Source of the DNA: Sphingosinicella microcystinivorans
GTDB taxonomy: Bacteria > Pseudomonadota > Alphaproteobacteria > Sphingomonadales > Sphingomonadaceae
Length of the DNA: 64,000 nucleotides
Assembly: GCF_003634215.1 (NCBI RefSeq)
Contig: NZ_RBWX01000010.1
Location: forward strand, 124,001 to 188,000
Reading direction: 5' to 3'
Under the pieces are notes generated by a model. It was not told where the DNA came from. It ran no database searches and saw nothing but the letters and a program-made list of their open reading frames with translations. Positions 43,575 through 51,890 of this stretch are shown piece after piece (position 1 is the stretch's first letter; every line of letters begins with the position of its first letter). The translations under genes and the position numbers were made by a program.

Positions 43575-46262
43575 ATGCCGGTCGATCACAGCCTTGAAGC
43601 CGATACTGCCGCGCTGCCGCATCGCTTCGGCCCCGTGCGCGGCGATGTGCCGCTCGTCCGGCGCCAGCTTTTGCTGCGCGAGCTGACCGAAGCGAGCCTG
43701 CTGCGCCAGCTCACCATCGTTCGCGGCCCCGCGGGCTCCGGCAAGACCGTGCTCCTCACGCAGTGGGCCGACCTTCTGCGCCAGATGGAACGCCCGGCGG
43801 CATGGCTCACGCTCGATGCGTCGGACCGCGCCCCCGCGCTGCTCATCGCCGCAATCGCCGAAGCGCTGGCGCACGCGGGGTACGACGATCTCGCCGAAGC
43901 CTTCGCCGCAATCGCGCCGGGCCTCTCCCCGGATGCGCCGGAGGCCTCCGCCCGCCGGCTCGCCGCCGCTGTCAACCGCTCTGCGCGCAAGCCCATCCTG
44001 ATCCTCGACGGCTGCGAGGCGATCGACACGCCTGAGGCCTGCGGGTTCCTCGCGAGCCTGCTCCTCCATTCGCCTGCGCTCCGCCTGGTGCTGTCGTCGC
44101 GCCGCCGCCCGCAGCTTCCGCTCGGCGCCCTCCGTGCGCGCAATCAGCTCCTCGAGATCGGCCCCGGCGACCTCGCCTTCACGCCCGCGGAAATTCATGC
44201 ACTGCTCTCGAACCAGGTGCCGGAGCTCTACACACGCCGCCTCCATGCCAGCACGAGCGGTTCGGCCGTCGCGGTCGCCTTCGCGCGGCGGTCGCTCGAT
44301 CACACGCCGCGCCCCGGGCACGATTGCGGCACGTGGCAGGACTGGCTCGGCGATTATTTCCGCGACGAAGTGCTGAGCACGCTCGATCCCGATCTCCGCG
44401 CCGCCATGAGCCGCCTTGTCGTCGTCGAACGCTTCGATCTTTCGCTTGCCGAGGCACTCGTCGGGAATGTGGCGCTATCGCTGGTCGAAAAGCTCTATCA
44501 CGACGAAGGCCTGCTGCTCCGCGATCTCTACACGCAGGAATTCCATTTCCCCGAGATGCTGCGCCGGTTCCTTGATGATCGGCTCGCGCTCATGGACGCG
44601 AAGGAACGCGCCGCGCTCCACGCCCGTGCTGCCGACTGGTTCGCGGATCGCGGTCTGTTTCAGGAAGCGCTTCGCCATGCGATCGAGGCGGGCGAACGCG
44701 AGCGCGCGCTCGCGCTCATCGAGCAGGTTGGCGCGACCACCGTCGTTACGCGGCAGGGCATCGCGGCGGCGCGGCTGATGCTCGATTCGATCGGCATCGC
44801 CGCCGATCCGCGCTGCCCGAGCGCACAGCTCTCGCTCGCCGTGGTCAGCGCACATGAAGGCCGCATCGTCGACGCGGTCGAGCGCCTCCAGTCGGTGCGG
44901 CTCCAGCTCGAAAACGCGGAGACCGCAATCGATACCGCTCTGATCGAACGCCAGTTCTTGATCGCTGAAGGCTTCGTCAACGGCTTCCTCGATCAGCGGG
45001 CAAGCGCCGAGGATGAAGCCGCGCTCGAACGCTACATCGCCGAAGCTTCGCCAAGCGATCATCATGGCCGCGCGCAGGTCCATATCCTCCGGTCGTGGAA
45101 CAGCTACTGCGGCGGCGACCTCGTCAAGGCGGAGCGCGCGGCCGTGGAAGCCGCGATCGATTACGCGGGCACGGAGAGCGTTTTCGGCGCGCTGTTCATG
45201 CATGTGCACCGGATGCTCGCGCAGTTCTGGCGCAATGATCTCGAAGGCGCGCTCGCTGAATCCGCGCTCGGCGAGAAGATGGTGCGGCTGTTCTTCCCGG
45301 AAGACCAGCGGTTGCGCGTGCTCACGGAGATGCTGCGCACCAGCATCCAGTTCGAACTCGGCAAGCCGGATCTCCACGCCAATCCGCTCGATCTCGCCGC
45401 CATGGTCGGCGCGGTGGAGGCGTGGGTGGAGGTGCAGCTCTGGGCGCATCGCTATGCCGCGCGCGCCGCCGCGGCGGCGAACAGGCTGGACGAAGCGCGC
45501 GCGATTCTCGCGAACGGGGTCGAGGTCAGCGAACGGCTGCAGACCCCGCGACTTGCATGGAACATGGGTCTCACCGGCGCGCTCATCGAGGCGCGCAGCG
45601 GCGCTGTGGACAAGGCATGGCGAGATGTGGAGGCGCTCGGCCTTCCGGGCGGCGCCTTCCTCGGCGGAGCAGGCGTTCCCCTCACATGGCAGGAGCGCAT
45701 CGGTGGCCTGCTCGCGCTTGCCGAACTTCAGACGTCGGCGCGCAGTCTCGACGAGGCCGCGCACTGGCTGCGCGTCGCCGAGGAGGAGGTCGGGCGTACC
45801 TCGGCGCTACGCTTCGCGACCGAGATCGATATCGCCTGGGCGCGCATCCACCATGCCGAAGCGAAGCCCGCGCTCGTTCGCGCGAAGCTGCAGGCGGCGT
45901 GCGGGCACTGCCAGGGGCTGCTACCCGCGCGGCTGTTCGTGGAGGCGGGCGCGGCCCTTCAGCCCTATCTCGCCGAGCTGCCGGGCTGGTCGACGCCCGA
46001 TCCGCAGCGCGGCGACATTCCGCTCGCGGGCACTGACCCGGCGCTGGCGTCCAGCGATCCGCTCACGGCGCGCGAGCGGCAGATTCTGCATTTCATGGGG
46101 GAGGGCCACCCCAACAAGGTCACCGCCCATCGTCTCGGTCTCAGCGAGGCGACGATCAAATTCCATCTGCGCAATATCTACAGGAAGCTGAGCGCGCAGA
46201 ACCGCACGCAGGCGCTGGCGCGCTACCGCGCGCTCGTCGGCGCCACACCCGTCGGGGGATAG
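43575..46262 (+). CDS. MalT-like LuxR-family (LAL) transcriptional regulator
   Basis: This is a large 895-residue regulator. Walker A is GPAGSGKT (residues 51-58), followed by an AAA/STAND ATPase (LILDGCEA as Walker B), a helical TPR-like middle region and a C-terminal LuxR helix-turn-helix (LTARERQILHFMGEGHPNKV ... SEATIKFHLRNIYRKLSAQNR in parts). LAL proteins bind an inducer and ATP and then activate catabolic operons. Its place inside the receptor/oxygenase cluster makes it the likely local regulator. GGGAGGGAG precedes the ATG. A possible hairpin follows. Confidence 0.92.
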   Translation: MPVDHSLEADTAALPHRFGPVRGDVPLVRRQLLLRELTEASLLRQLTIVRGPAGSGKTVLLTQWADLLRQMERPAAWLTLDASDRAPALLIAAIAEALAHAGYDDLAEAFAAIAPGLSPDAPEASARRLAAAVNRSARKPILILDGCEAIDTPEACGFLASLLLHSPALRLVLSSRRRPQLPLGALRARNQLLEIGPGDLAFTPAEIHALLSNQVPELYTRRLHASTSGSAVAVAFARRSLDHTPRPGHDCGTWQDWLGDYFRDEVLSTLDPDLRAAMSRLVVVERFDLSLAEALVGNVALSLVEKLYHDEGLLLRDLYTQEFHFPEMLRRFLDDRLALMDAKERAALHARAADWFADRGLFQEALRHAIEAGERERALALIEQVGATTVVTRQGIAAARLMLDSIGIAADPRCPSAQLSLAVVSAHEGRIVDAVERLQSVRLQLENAETAIDTALIERQFLIAEGFVNGFLDQRASAEDEAALERYIAEASPSDHHGRAQVHILRSWNSYCGGDLVKAERAAVEAAIDYAGTESVFGALFMHVHRMLAQFWRNDLEGALAESALGEKMVRLFFPEDQRLRVLTEMLRTSIQFELGKPDLHANPLDLAAMVGAVEAWVEVQLWAHRYAARAAAAANRLDEARAILANGVEVSERLQTPRLAWNMGLTGALIEARSGAVDKAWRDVEALGLPGGAFLGGAGVPLTWQERIGGLLALAELQTSARSLDEAAHWLRVAEEEVGRTSALRFATEIDIAWARIHHAEAKPALVRAKLQAACGHCQGLLPARLFVEAGAALQPYLAELPGWSTPDPQRGDIPLAGTDPALASSDPLTARERQILHFMGEGHPNKVTAHRLGLSEATIKFHLRNIYRKLSAQNRTQALARYRALVGATPVGG

Positions 46263-46267
46263 CAACG

Positions 46268-46299
46268 CGATCGGGGGCAGCAGCGCCGCCCCCGGATCG
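46268..46299. terminator. GC-rich hairpin between convergent genes
   Basis: CGATCGGGGG pairs with CCCCCGGATCG (one bulge) around a short loop, between the LuxR-type gene and the convergent DJ-1 gene. There is no T run, so it is only a possible terminator. Confidence 0.4.
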
Positions 46300-46301
46300 G
46301 T

Positions 46302-47009
46302 TCAGGCAGCGGCAGCCGCGGCTTTCCGTTCGAGGTGATCAATAATCTGCTTCGCCAGCGGCTCGGCGGAGGCAGGGTTCTGCCCCGTGAAGAACGGTGC
46401 GTCGCAAACGACGTGTGCGCCGAAGGGCTGCGCCGCCGAATAGATCGCGCGCAATTTGCGCAGCATGTCTTCGGGAAGTACGGGCACGATCTTGTCGACG
46501 CCCATCATCACGTCTTCGGCGTTGCTGATCGAGGTGAGCTTGCGGTTCTTCACCAGTGGCTCGCCGTTCGGGTCGACCGTCTGCACCAGTCCGATGACGC
46601 CGTGGCAGATCCCCGCGACGACATCGCCGCGCGCGAACAGCGTTTCGGCGAGGCGCTTGATCACGGGGTTGTGCGGGAAGTCCCACGTCGTCGCGGTGCC
46701 GCCGACGAGGAAGATTCCGTCCAGCCCTTCGTCGCCGATGCTTTCGAGCGGCTGCGTGCCGTTCATCTTCGCCGATGCGGTCGCATCGCCAAGGAAGCGG
46801 CGTCCGTTGTCGCTGATCCACGCATCCTCAAGGCTCATCGGATCGATCGGCGCCTTGCCGCCCTTCGGCGACGCGATCGCGACCTCGAAGCCGGCGTCCA
46901 CGAACTGCCAATAGGGTGTCGCCAGCTCTTCAAGCCAGCTGCCGCTGGCGTTGCCGCTCGATCCGAGCTCGCCGTGCGAGGTGACGATAAACAGGATTTT
47001 CTTGGGCAT
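46302..47009 (-). CDS. DJ-1/PfpI family protein (type 1 glutamine amidotransferase-like)
   Basis: The 235-residue protein has the DJ-1 fold: KKILFIVTSHGEL at the N-terminus, IFLVGGTATTWDFP and the nucleophile elbow AGICHGVIGL with the catalytic Cys. Similarity to the Hsp31/YhbO-type clade (WLEELATPYW, ASPKGG) suggests a chaperone, glyoxalase or isonitrile-hydratase-like activity. The start is MPKKI at 47009. It is divergent from the Rieske gene. Confidence 0.9.
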   Translation of the reverse strand: MPKKILFIVTSHGELGSSGNASGSWLEELATPYWQFVDAGFEVAIASPKGGKAPIDPMSLEDAWISDNGRRFLGDATASAKMNGTQPLESIGDEGLDGIFLVGGTATTWDFPHNPVIKRLAETLFARGDVVAGICHGVIGLVQTVDPNGEPLVKNRKLTSISNAEDVMMGVDKIVPVLPEDMLRKLRAIYSAAQPFGAHVVCDAPFFTGQNPASAEPLAKQIIDHLERKAAAAAA

Positions 47010-47221
47010 GTCGGGCTCCGCTTGCTCCGCTGATTGGAATGGAAGGACCATAAGCGGCGCGGGGACAAGCACACACACGTCCGATCGGCGAGCATTGCCC
47101 GTCCGTTAGGATAGGGCTGCATACCGCTGCATTGGCCGTACGTGGGGCTATGCGCCGCTGTATGCTTGACCGATGCTCCAGCCTCATATTCCATTCCAGT
47201 GGACCAAGAGGGAGGTCTCGC
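47010..47221. promoter_or_regulatory. Divergent control region of the DJ-1 and Rieske genes
   Basis: The 212-base gap holds TTAGGATAGGG (47106-47116) and a pair of inverted similar arms, GCATACCGCTGCAT (47119-47132) and the reverse of CTATGCGCCGCTGTATGC (47148-47165). They look like operators. The ribosome site GAGGGAGG for the Rieske gene is near 47206. Confidence 0.45.
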
Positions 47222-48244
47222 ATGTCGCTTGATGATGTCAGTAAGCCACGCGGTCTCGATCAGCCGGTAAAGCGGCCTTTGAGCCAGCCCGTGCCGTTCG
47301 AAGGTGAAGACGGGCTCTTCACCCAGTCGTGGTATCCGATCTGCCTGTCGAGCGCGGCAACGTCGTCTTTCGTGCGTGGCTTCGATTTCCTTGATGGGCG
47401 CGTCATCGTGTTCCGCGACAAGGAAGGCAAGGCGCACGTGATGAGCGCGTATTGCCCGCATCTCGGCGCGGACCTTTCGGTCGGCGACATGGTGGATGGG
47501 CAGGTGCGCTGCGTGTTCCATCACTGGCGCTACGGCGCGGACGGGCGCTGCTCCGGTATGCCGAGTAGCGATCCGATTCCGCCGACCGCGCGCCTCTTTG
47601 AATTCCCCACCTGCGAGAAATACGGCCTCGTCTGGGCCTACAACGGCACCGATCCGCACTATCAGCTGCCCGATTTCCCATATCCGGACGATGAGCTGGT
47701 ATTCAAGATCAAGACGTTCGGCGAGGAAATCCCCACCGATCCGTGGGTGCTCTGCGCCAACACGCCGGACATGCAGCACATCCGCTACCTGCACGGCATC
47801 GTCATCAATGGCGACAATCCCCACGACGCCGTCGAGTGGACCGACCATTCGATGTACTACGAATTCGAGGGCGCGCACGTCACTGGTGATCCGGTCAGCC
47901 ACCGCATCGGCATCGTCGGCACCAGCATGTATTTCCAGAGCACCAATTTCGCGGGGCGCTGGTTCGGTTTCGTGTCGCCGTTCAGCCTCAACCGGCCGGG
48001 CCGCTCCACGGTGTTCATCGTCGTATGCGCGCGCAAGGACATGGGCACGCCCGAAGAGATCGATGAGTATCTCGAGTTCGTGGCCGATCTGGAAACACGT
48101 GTGGTGCTCGATGATCTCATCAACATGCAGACGATCCATTTCAAGCCCGGCACGCTGACGCGCAGCGACAAGACGCTCGCGCGCTTCTTCGACTACATGC
48201 GGGATTTCCCGAGGGCGCATCCCTCGGCCGATTTCATTCGCTGA
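47222..48244 (+). CDS. Rieske non-heme iron oxygenase, oxygenase component
   Basis: The 340-residue protein has a Rieske [2Fe-2S] site (C78-x-H80 ... C97-x2-H100) and a mononuclear iron site D183-x2-H186-x4-H191 in NTPDMQHIRYLHG. This is the two-His-one-carboxylate set of ring-hydroxylating and demethylating oxygenases. Its length and the D-x2-H-x4-H spacing fit the small, single-subunit group (KshA, DdmC, vanillate demethylase). No reductase or ferredoxin partner is next to it, so electrons must come from elsewhere. It is 10 nt from the molybdenum hydroxylase genes and almost surely co-transcribed. Confidence 0.92.
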   Translation: MSLDDVSKPRGLDQPVKRPLSQPVPFEGEDGLFTQSWYPICLSSAATSSFVRGFDFLDGRVIVFRDKEGKAHVMSAYCPHLGADLSVGDMVDGQVRCVFHHWRYGADGRCSGMPSSDPIPPTARLFEFPTCEKYGLVWAYNGTDPHYQLPDFPYPDDELVFKIKTFGEEIPTDPWVLCANTPDMQHIRYLHGIVINGDNPHDAVEWTDHSMYYEFEGAHVTGDPVSHRIGIVGTSMYFQSTNFAGRWFGFVSPFSLNRPGRSTVFIVVCARKDMGTPEEIDEYLEFVADLETRVVLDDLINMQTIHFKPGTLTRSDKTLARFFDYMRDFPRAHPSADFIR

Positions 48245-48254
48245 TCGGCTGGGC

Positions 48255-49019
48255 GTGGCGGGGGAGAGCGGAGGCTACGCGGCGCCGAACGATCTGGGAG
48301 CGCTGCGTGCGGTCCTTGATGCCCATCCCGGCGCCGCGATCCTTGCCGGGGGGCAAAGCCTGCTGCCGAGCCTTCGGGGGCGTGCACCACCGCTGTTCGT
48401 CGACATCGGTCGTATCGCGGCGCTGAAAGCGATCGAGGTCGAGGGGAAACGGGCGCGGGTCGGCGCGGGCGTCACGCTCGCGGCGCTGGCACGGCATCCC
48501 ACCGTGGCCGGCGGATTTGCGGACGCGATCGGGTACGTCGGCAACGTCACCATCCGCAACCGCGCTACGGTTGGCGGCTGCCTCGCGTGGGCCGACCCGC
48601 GCGGCGAGTTGCCGCTCGTTCTGCTTGCACTCGGCGGAACAGTCGTCACGGACAGGCGGGAGGTCGCAATGGAAGACTTCGTCACGGGTCCCTCGTGTAC
48701 CGTACTCGAACCCGGCGAGGTCATTCTGGCCGCGACGTTCGAATCTGGACGCAAACTCGCCTTTGAAGAATTGCTGGTGCGGAATTCGACCGGACGCGCC
48801 GTGGTGGCAGCGGCCTGCGAACGGGTGGGGGAGGCGATGCGCTACACCGTTTCCGGCCTCGTCGACCGTCCCGTCCGCAGCGCGCCGATGGCGGACGATC
48901 CCGATGCGTGGCTGGGTGATCTGATGCAGCAATTCCCCGTCCTCGCCGATGCGAGTAGCCCGGCCTATCGGCGGCGCGTTCTTCATGCGCTCGCCCTTCG
49001 CGCGAGGGAGCGGGCGTGA
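48255..49019 (+). CDS. Molybdenum hydroxylase medium subunit, FAD-binding (CoxM/XdhB type)
   Basis: The 254-residue subunit has the FAD-binding segments ILAGGQSLLP and TIRNRATVGGCLAWADPRGE (two of the usual FAD loops), followed by a CO-dehydrogenase flavoprotein C-terminal domain. It passes electrons from the Fe-S subunit to an acceptor. It is shorter than the typical 280-290 residues. The start is a GTG 10 nt after the Rieske gene. It overlaps the next subunit gene by four bases. Confidence 0.9.
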   Translation: MAGESGGYAAPNDLGALRAVLDAHPGAAILAGGQSLLPSLRGRAPPLFVDIGRIAALKAIEVEGKRARVGAGVTLAALARHPTVAGGFADAIGYVGNVTIRNRATVGGCLAWADPRGELPLVLLALGGTVVTDRREVAMEDFVTGPSCTVLEPGEVILAATFESGRKLAFEELLVRNSTGRAVVAAACERVGEAMRYTVSGLVDRPVRSAPMADDPDAWLGDLMQQFPVLADASSPAYRRRVLHALALRARERA

Positions 49020-49486
49020 ACGACATTCCCATCAATCTGCGCATCAATGGTGCAGCCGTCGCGGCGCGTGTCGCGCCGGACCTCACGCTTGCGGATTTCC
49101 TGCGCGGCGATCAGGCGTTGAAGGGTACGCACGTCGGCTGCGAAGAGGGCGTTTGCGGAAGCTGCACGGTGCTTGTGAACGGAGAGACGCTGCGGTCCTG
49201 CCTGACGCTCGCCGCGCAGATGGATGGCGGCGATGTTACGACCGTCGAGGGTTTCGATGATCCGGCGGGCGCCCGGCTCCGCAAGGCGTTCGCCGAGAAT
49301 TTCGCGGCGCAGTGCGGTTTCTGCACCGGGGGCATGATGGCAGTGGCACGCGAATTCCTTGCGGACGATACCATCGCTAATCACCGCGACGAGGCCGCGA
49401 TCCGTTCCCGCCTCGATGCGGTCGTCTGCCGCTGCACGGGCTATCAGGCCATTGTCGCCGCCGTTCGCGCCTCGGTGCCGGAATGA
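49016..49486 (+). CDS. Molybdenum hydroxylase small subunit, two [2Fe-2S] clusters (CoxS/XdhC type)
   Basis: The 156-residue protein carries the plant-type cluster (C42, C47, C50, C62; CEEGVCGSC) and the second, helical cluster (C100, C103, C138, C140; CGFC and CRCTGY) of xanthine oxidase-family enzymes. It carries electrons from molybdopterin to FAD. The start is a GTG that overlaps the medium-subunit stop (GTGA). Confidence 0.95.
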   Translation: MNDIPINLRINGAAVAARVAPDLTLADFLRGDQALKGTHVGCEEGVCGSCTVLVNGETLRSCLTLAAQMDGGDVTTVEGFDDPAGARLRKAFAENFAAQCGFCTGGMMAVAREFLADDTIANHRDEAAIRSRLDAVVCRCTGYQAIVAAVRASVPE

Positions 49487-51789
49487 GCGTGATCGGCCAA
49501 TCGGTGCGCCGCACGGCGCTCGATCGCTTCGCGTCTGGGCGCGGCCGCTATGTGGGCGACATTGATCTGCCCGGCATGGCGACGGTCGCCTTCGTGCGCA
49601 GCCCCGTCGCGCACGCCGAACTGCTCGGTGTCGACACGGAAGCCGCACGCGCCATGCCCGGCGTTCTCGCCGTCATCACAGGCGATGACATTGCGAGCTT
49701 CGCGCCGCAGCCGTCGCTGTGGAATCCGCCCGGCCAGAATCATTCGGGCCTGAAGGCGCTGGCAACGGATCGGCTCCGCTACGTGGGCCAGCCTTTCGCG
49801 GCCGTTGTCGCCGTCGATCGCCGCACGGCCGAAGCGGCAGTCCGCGCGATCGTTCCCCAGTACCGCGCGCTCCCGATCATCGCAGACATGGATGCCGCGC
49901 TCCGCAGCGCCGCGCCGCGCCTCTACGATCACTGGTCCGACAACATCGTCGCTCGCCCCCGCTGGCAGGCAGGCGACATCGCCGCCGCGTTCGACAACGC
50001 CGCGCTCGTCGTCAGCGACCGCTTCACGACCCAGCGCGTGCATCCCTGTTCGCTCGAACCGCGCGGCGTTGTCGTTGCGCCCGATCTCGACGGGGAGAGC
50101 GTCACGGTGTGGCTCTCCACCCAGTCGATCCACCAGGTACGCGCCGGCATCTCCGAATGTCTCGGCCTCCCCGAGCACCGCATCCGCGTCATCGCGCCGG
50201 ACGTAGGCGGATCGTTCGGGATGAAGGCCTGCATCTACGGCGAGGAAGTGATCCTCGCCTTCCTCACGCATCATGTCGGTCGTCCGCTTCGCTGGATCGA
50301 AACCCGCGCCGAAGCCTTCGTTGCCTCCACCCATGGCCGCGACGAACGCGTCGACCTCGCCGTTGCCTTCGGCCCCGACGGCCGCATCCGCGCCCTCCGT
50401 TCCACCATCGTGCTCGACAAGGGTGCCGATCCTTACGCGACCTCGATGGGCACCGCCTGGATCTCCGGCGCCGTCATGACCGGCCCATACAGGATCGACA
50501 CGATCGACATCGAAGCCCTCGCCGTCGTCACCAACAAGACCCCGACTGGCGCCTATCGCGGCTTCGGCCAGCCGGAGGCGAACTTCGCGCTCGAACGCGC
50601 GCTCGACATGGCCGCGCCCCGCCTCGGCCTCGATCCTGCGGAGCTTCGCCGCCGCAACCTCGTCGCGCCTTCCGAAATGCCGTACCCCACGCCGACCGGC
50701 ATCGTGCTCGATAGCGGGCGCTACGCCGATCTCCTTGATACGACCCTCGAAAGATTCGGCTATGGCGATGCGCGGCCTGCGCAGTCGTCGTCGCGCCGCC
50801 GCACCGGCGTCGGCATCGCCTGCTACGCCGAAACGACGAATTTCGGCCCATCGCCGCTTTGCAAGCTGATCGGCGTCGACAGCGGCGGGTTCGATATCAC
50901 GGCGATCCGTATGGAGCCGAGCGGTCATGTGCGCGTCTTCGTCGGCCAGACGCCGATGGGGCAGGGCATCGAAACTGTGCTCATGCAGGTCGCCGCCGAC
51001 GAACTCGGGCTCCCGATCGAGGACATCTCCATCGTCCACGGCGACACGGTTTCCTCCGCCTACACCGCTTATGCGAGCGGCGGCAGTCGCGGCGCGGGGG
51101 TCGCGGGCGGCTCGACCGCGCTTGCGGCGCGGCGACTGCGGGCGCGCATCCTCCGCTGGGGCGCGCATCTTCTGGACGCGCTGCCCGAAAGCGTCCGCTT
51201 CATGCAGGGCGGCGTCGAGGTGATCGACGTGCCGTCGCGCCGCGTCGGTATCGCGGAGATCGCAGCGGCGGCGTACAAGGCGTTCTCAACGCCCGAAGGT
51301 TTGGAGCCCGGTCTTGAGGACAGGGCTGCCTACGATCCGCCCGCGCTCGCCATCGCCTACGGCTGCGTCGTGGCAGAGGTCGCCGTCGATATCGATACGG
51401 GCAAGATCGCCGTGGAGCGTATCGTCTTCGGTCACGATTGCGGCGTGCAGATCAATCCCGCAATCGTGGAGGGACAGGTGATCGGCGGTCTCGCGCAGGC
51501 GCTTGGCGCGACCCTGTTCGAAGAGGTGCGCTACGATGCCGACGCGCGGCCGCTCACCCTGTCTCTACAGGATTATCTGCTGCCGCTGGCCTCGGACGTG
51601 CCGCACGTCGAGCTCGTGCATTTCGAAACGCCGTCTCCGTTCTCTCCCATCGGCGCAAAGGGGGTCGGCGAAAGCGGCACGATCGGTGTGCCTGCCGCCA
51701 TCGCCAATGCAGTGCAGAATGCGCTCGGGGCGGCATCGCCGCTCGTGACGCTGCCACTCACCGGCGAGCGTGTTTTGGCTGCCCTGTAA
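49483..51789 (+). CDS. Molybdenum hydroxylase large subunit, molybdopterin-binding (xanthine dehydrogenase family)
   Basis: This 768-residue catalytic subunit binds molybdopterin and hydroxylates a substrate C-H with water. Key motifs are DVGGSFGMK near 240-250, GAYRGFGQPEANFALERALD (residues about 360-380), GQTPMGQGIETV and the active-site glutamate E730 in GVGESG. It lacks the AYRCSFR loop of CO dehydrogenase, so it belongs with aldehyde/xanthine/N-heterocycle hydroxylases. It overlaps the small subunit by four bases (ATGA). The cofactor would need maturation genes (none here except moaA). Confidence 0.94.
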   Translation: MSVIGQSVRRTALDRFASGRGRYVGDIDLPGMATVAFVRSPVAHAELLGVDTEAARAMPGVLAVITGDDIASFAPQPSLWNPPGQNHSGLKALATDRLRYVGQPFAAVVAVDRRTAEAAVRAIVPQYRALPIIADMDAALRSAAPRLYDHWSDNIVARPRWQAGDIAAAFDNAALVVSDRFTTQRVHPCSLEPRGVVVAPDLDGESVTVWLSTQSIHQVRAGISECLGLPEHRIRVIAPDVGGSFGMKACIYGEEVILAFLTHHVGRPLRWIETRAEAFVASTHGRDERVDLAVAFGPDGRIRALRSTIVLDKGADPYATSMGTAWISGAVMTGPYRIDTIDIEALAVVTNKTPTGAYRGFGQPEANFALERALDMAAPRLGLDPAELRRRNLVAPSEMPYPTPTGIVLDSGRYADLLDTTLERFGYGDARPAQSSSRRRTGVGIACYAETTNFGPSPLCKLIGVDSGGFDITAIRMEPSGHVRVFVGQTPMGQGIETVLMQVAADELGLPIEDISIVHGDTVSSAYTAYASGGSRGAGVAGGSTALAARRLRARILRWGAHLLDALPESVRFMQGGVEVIDVPSRRVGIAEIAAAAYKAFSTPEGLEPGLEDRAAYDPPALAIAYGCVVAEVAVDIDTGKIAVERIVFGHDCGVQINPAIVEGQVIGGLAQALGATLFEEVRYDADARPLTLSLQDYLLPLASDVPHVELVHFETPSPFSPIGAKGVGESGTIGVPAAIANAVQNALGAASPLVTLPLTGERVLAAL

Positions 51790-51818
51790 GGCGACAGCGC
51801 GCCGTCACGCTCTCGCGG

Positions 51819-51869
51819 TTGACATATCCCGCCTGGAAAATGATGATCCTGATCAGGATTGTTTCCAGG
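51819..51869 (+). promoter_or_regulatory. Promoter with nested palindrome before the CocE-type gene
   Basis: TTGACA (51819-51824) is followed after 17 bases by GATGAT (51842-51847). Downstream of and overlapping this is the 14-base palindrome ATCCTGATCAGGAT (51846-51859), itself inside CCTGGAAA (51832-51839) and TTTCCAGG (51862-51869). The start codon is at 51891. Confidence 0.62.
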
Positions 51870-51890
51870 GATGGGTCAGGGAGTCGCGCG

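Noticed and set aside
49483-51789. Aerobic CO dehydrogenase (coxL)
   Set aside because: The gene order resembles coxMSL, but the active-site loop is AYRGFGQ rather than the AYRCSFR of true CO dehydrogenase, so CO oxidation is unlikely.
51438-51890. N-terminal extension of the CocE hydrolase
   Set aside because: The frame is open back into the molybdenum large-subunit gene. The ATG at 51891 begins a perfect signal peptide and follows a promoter, so the extension is not coding.
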